Positions 63,987 through 64,000 of a stretch of 64,000 bases of DNA are shown here, in pieces. Under the pieces are notes generated by a model. The model was given only the letters and a program-made list of their open reading frames with translations. It was not told the origin of the DNA and did not search any database. The DNA is taken from positions 1-64,000 of the forward strand of contig JANCIK010000009.1 of assembly GCA_028532985.1 (NCBI GenBank). Direction: 5' to 3'. The position numbers were made by a program, and so were the translations under genes. The DNA is from Stropharia rugosoannulata (Eukaryota > Basidiomycota > Agaricomycetes > Agaricales > Strophariaceae). Position 1 is the stretch's first letter. The number at the start of each line of letters is the position of its first letter.

Positions 63987-64000
63987 ACTCACCGTGATAT

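Overview
The window is the end of a fungal chromosome. It opens with about 12.7 copies of the 7-bp telomere unit CCCTAAA, so the left edge is a telomere. KDZ-type transposase with a CxC2 cysteine cluster, Ty3/gypsy elements with a shared primer-binding site, very short introns (about 45-60 bp, GT-AG) and F-box/LRR-like genes all point to an agaricomycete basidiomycete. A Rhizoctonia/Ceratobasidium-like host is only a guess.

Layout. 1-3.4 kb: telomere and GC-rich subtelomeric sequence. 3.42-28.6 kb: one giant DNA transposon of the KDZ superfamily with 95-bp terminal inverted repeats (TIRs), about 13.2 kb when its later insertions are removed. It carries the transposase and four other spliced genes I do not recognise. 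A solo LTR sits in one of these genes (10.83 kb) and a complete 11.5-kb Ty3/gypsy element (gypsy-1) sits in another (15.68-27.2 kb). Gypsy-1 has, between pol and its 3' LTR, a block of antisense spliced genes, one of them a 299-aa protein with a Zn2Cys6-like cluster. 28.6-31 kb: a diverged copy of the subtelomeric sequence from the left end. 31.1-35.8 kb: three paralogous small secreted Ala/His-rich proteins with a shared promoter block. 36-47 kb: sparse sequence with two F-box-like genes (the second frameshifted), a damaged gene copy, a 1.17-kb element with 9-bp target duplication and a weaker candidate element. 47.4-58.2 kb: a 2-kb DNA element with 5-bp target duplication, itself invaded by gypsy-2 (8.7 kb, minus strand, identical LTRs), whose pol is in turn broken by a 1.07-kb foldback element with 8-bp target duplication. 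58.2-64 kb: low gene density, with spliced unknown genes; the last resembles the damaged copy at 37-38.5 kb.

The main new idea. The KDZ element and gypsy-1 are each studded, through coding and non-coding parts alike, with their own short CGG-containing word: CGCCGA/TCGGCG in the KDZ element (about 60 sites by eye, near 1 per 0.2 kb) and TTCCGA/TCGGAA in gypsy-1 (about 40 sites, near 1 per 0.28 kb). Gypsy-2, which has no accessory genes, shows neither. Both motif-rich elements carry accessory genes with cysteine clusters of the CX2CX6C kind, and fungal Zn2Cys6 proteins are known to bind CGG triplets. This resembles in logic the Arabidopsis VANDAL/VANC system, in which an element-encoded protein recognises a short word that has accumulated across its own element and counteracts silencing. 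That function is inference here.

Counts are by eye and approximate. Exon joins were checked for GT-AG and frame where stated.
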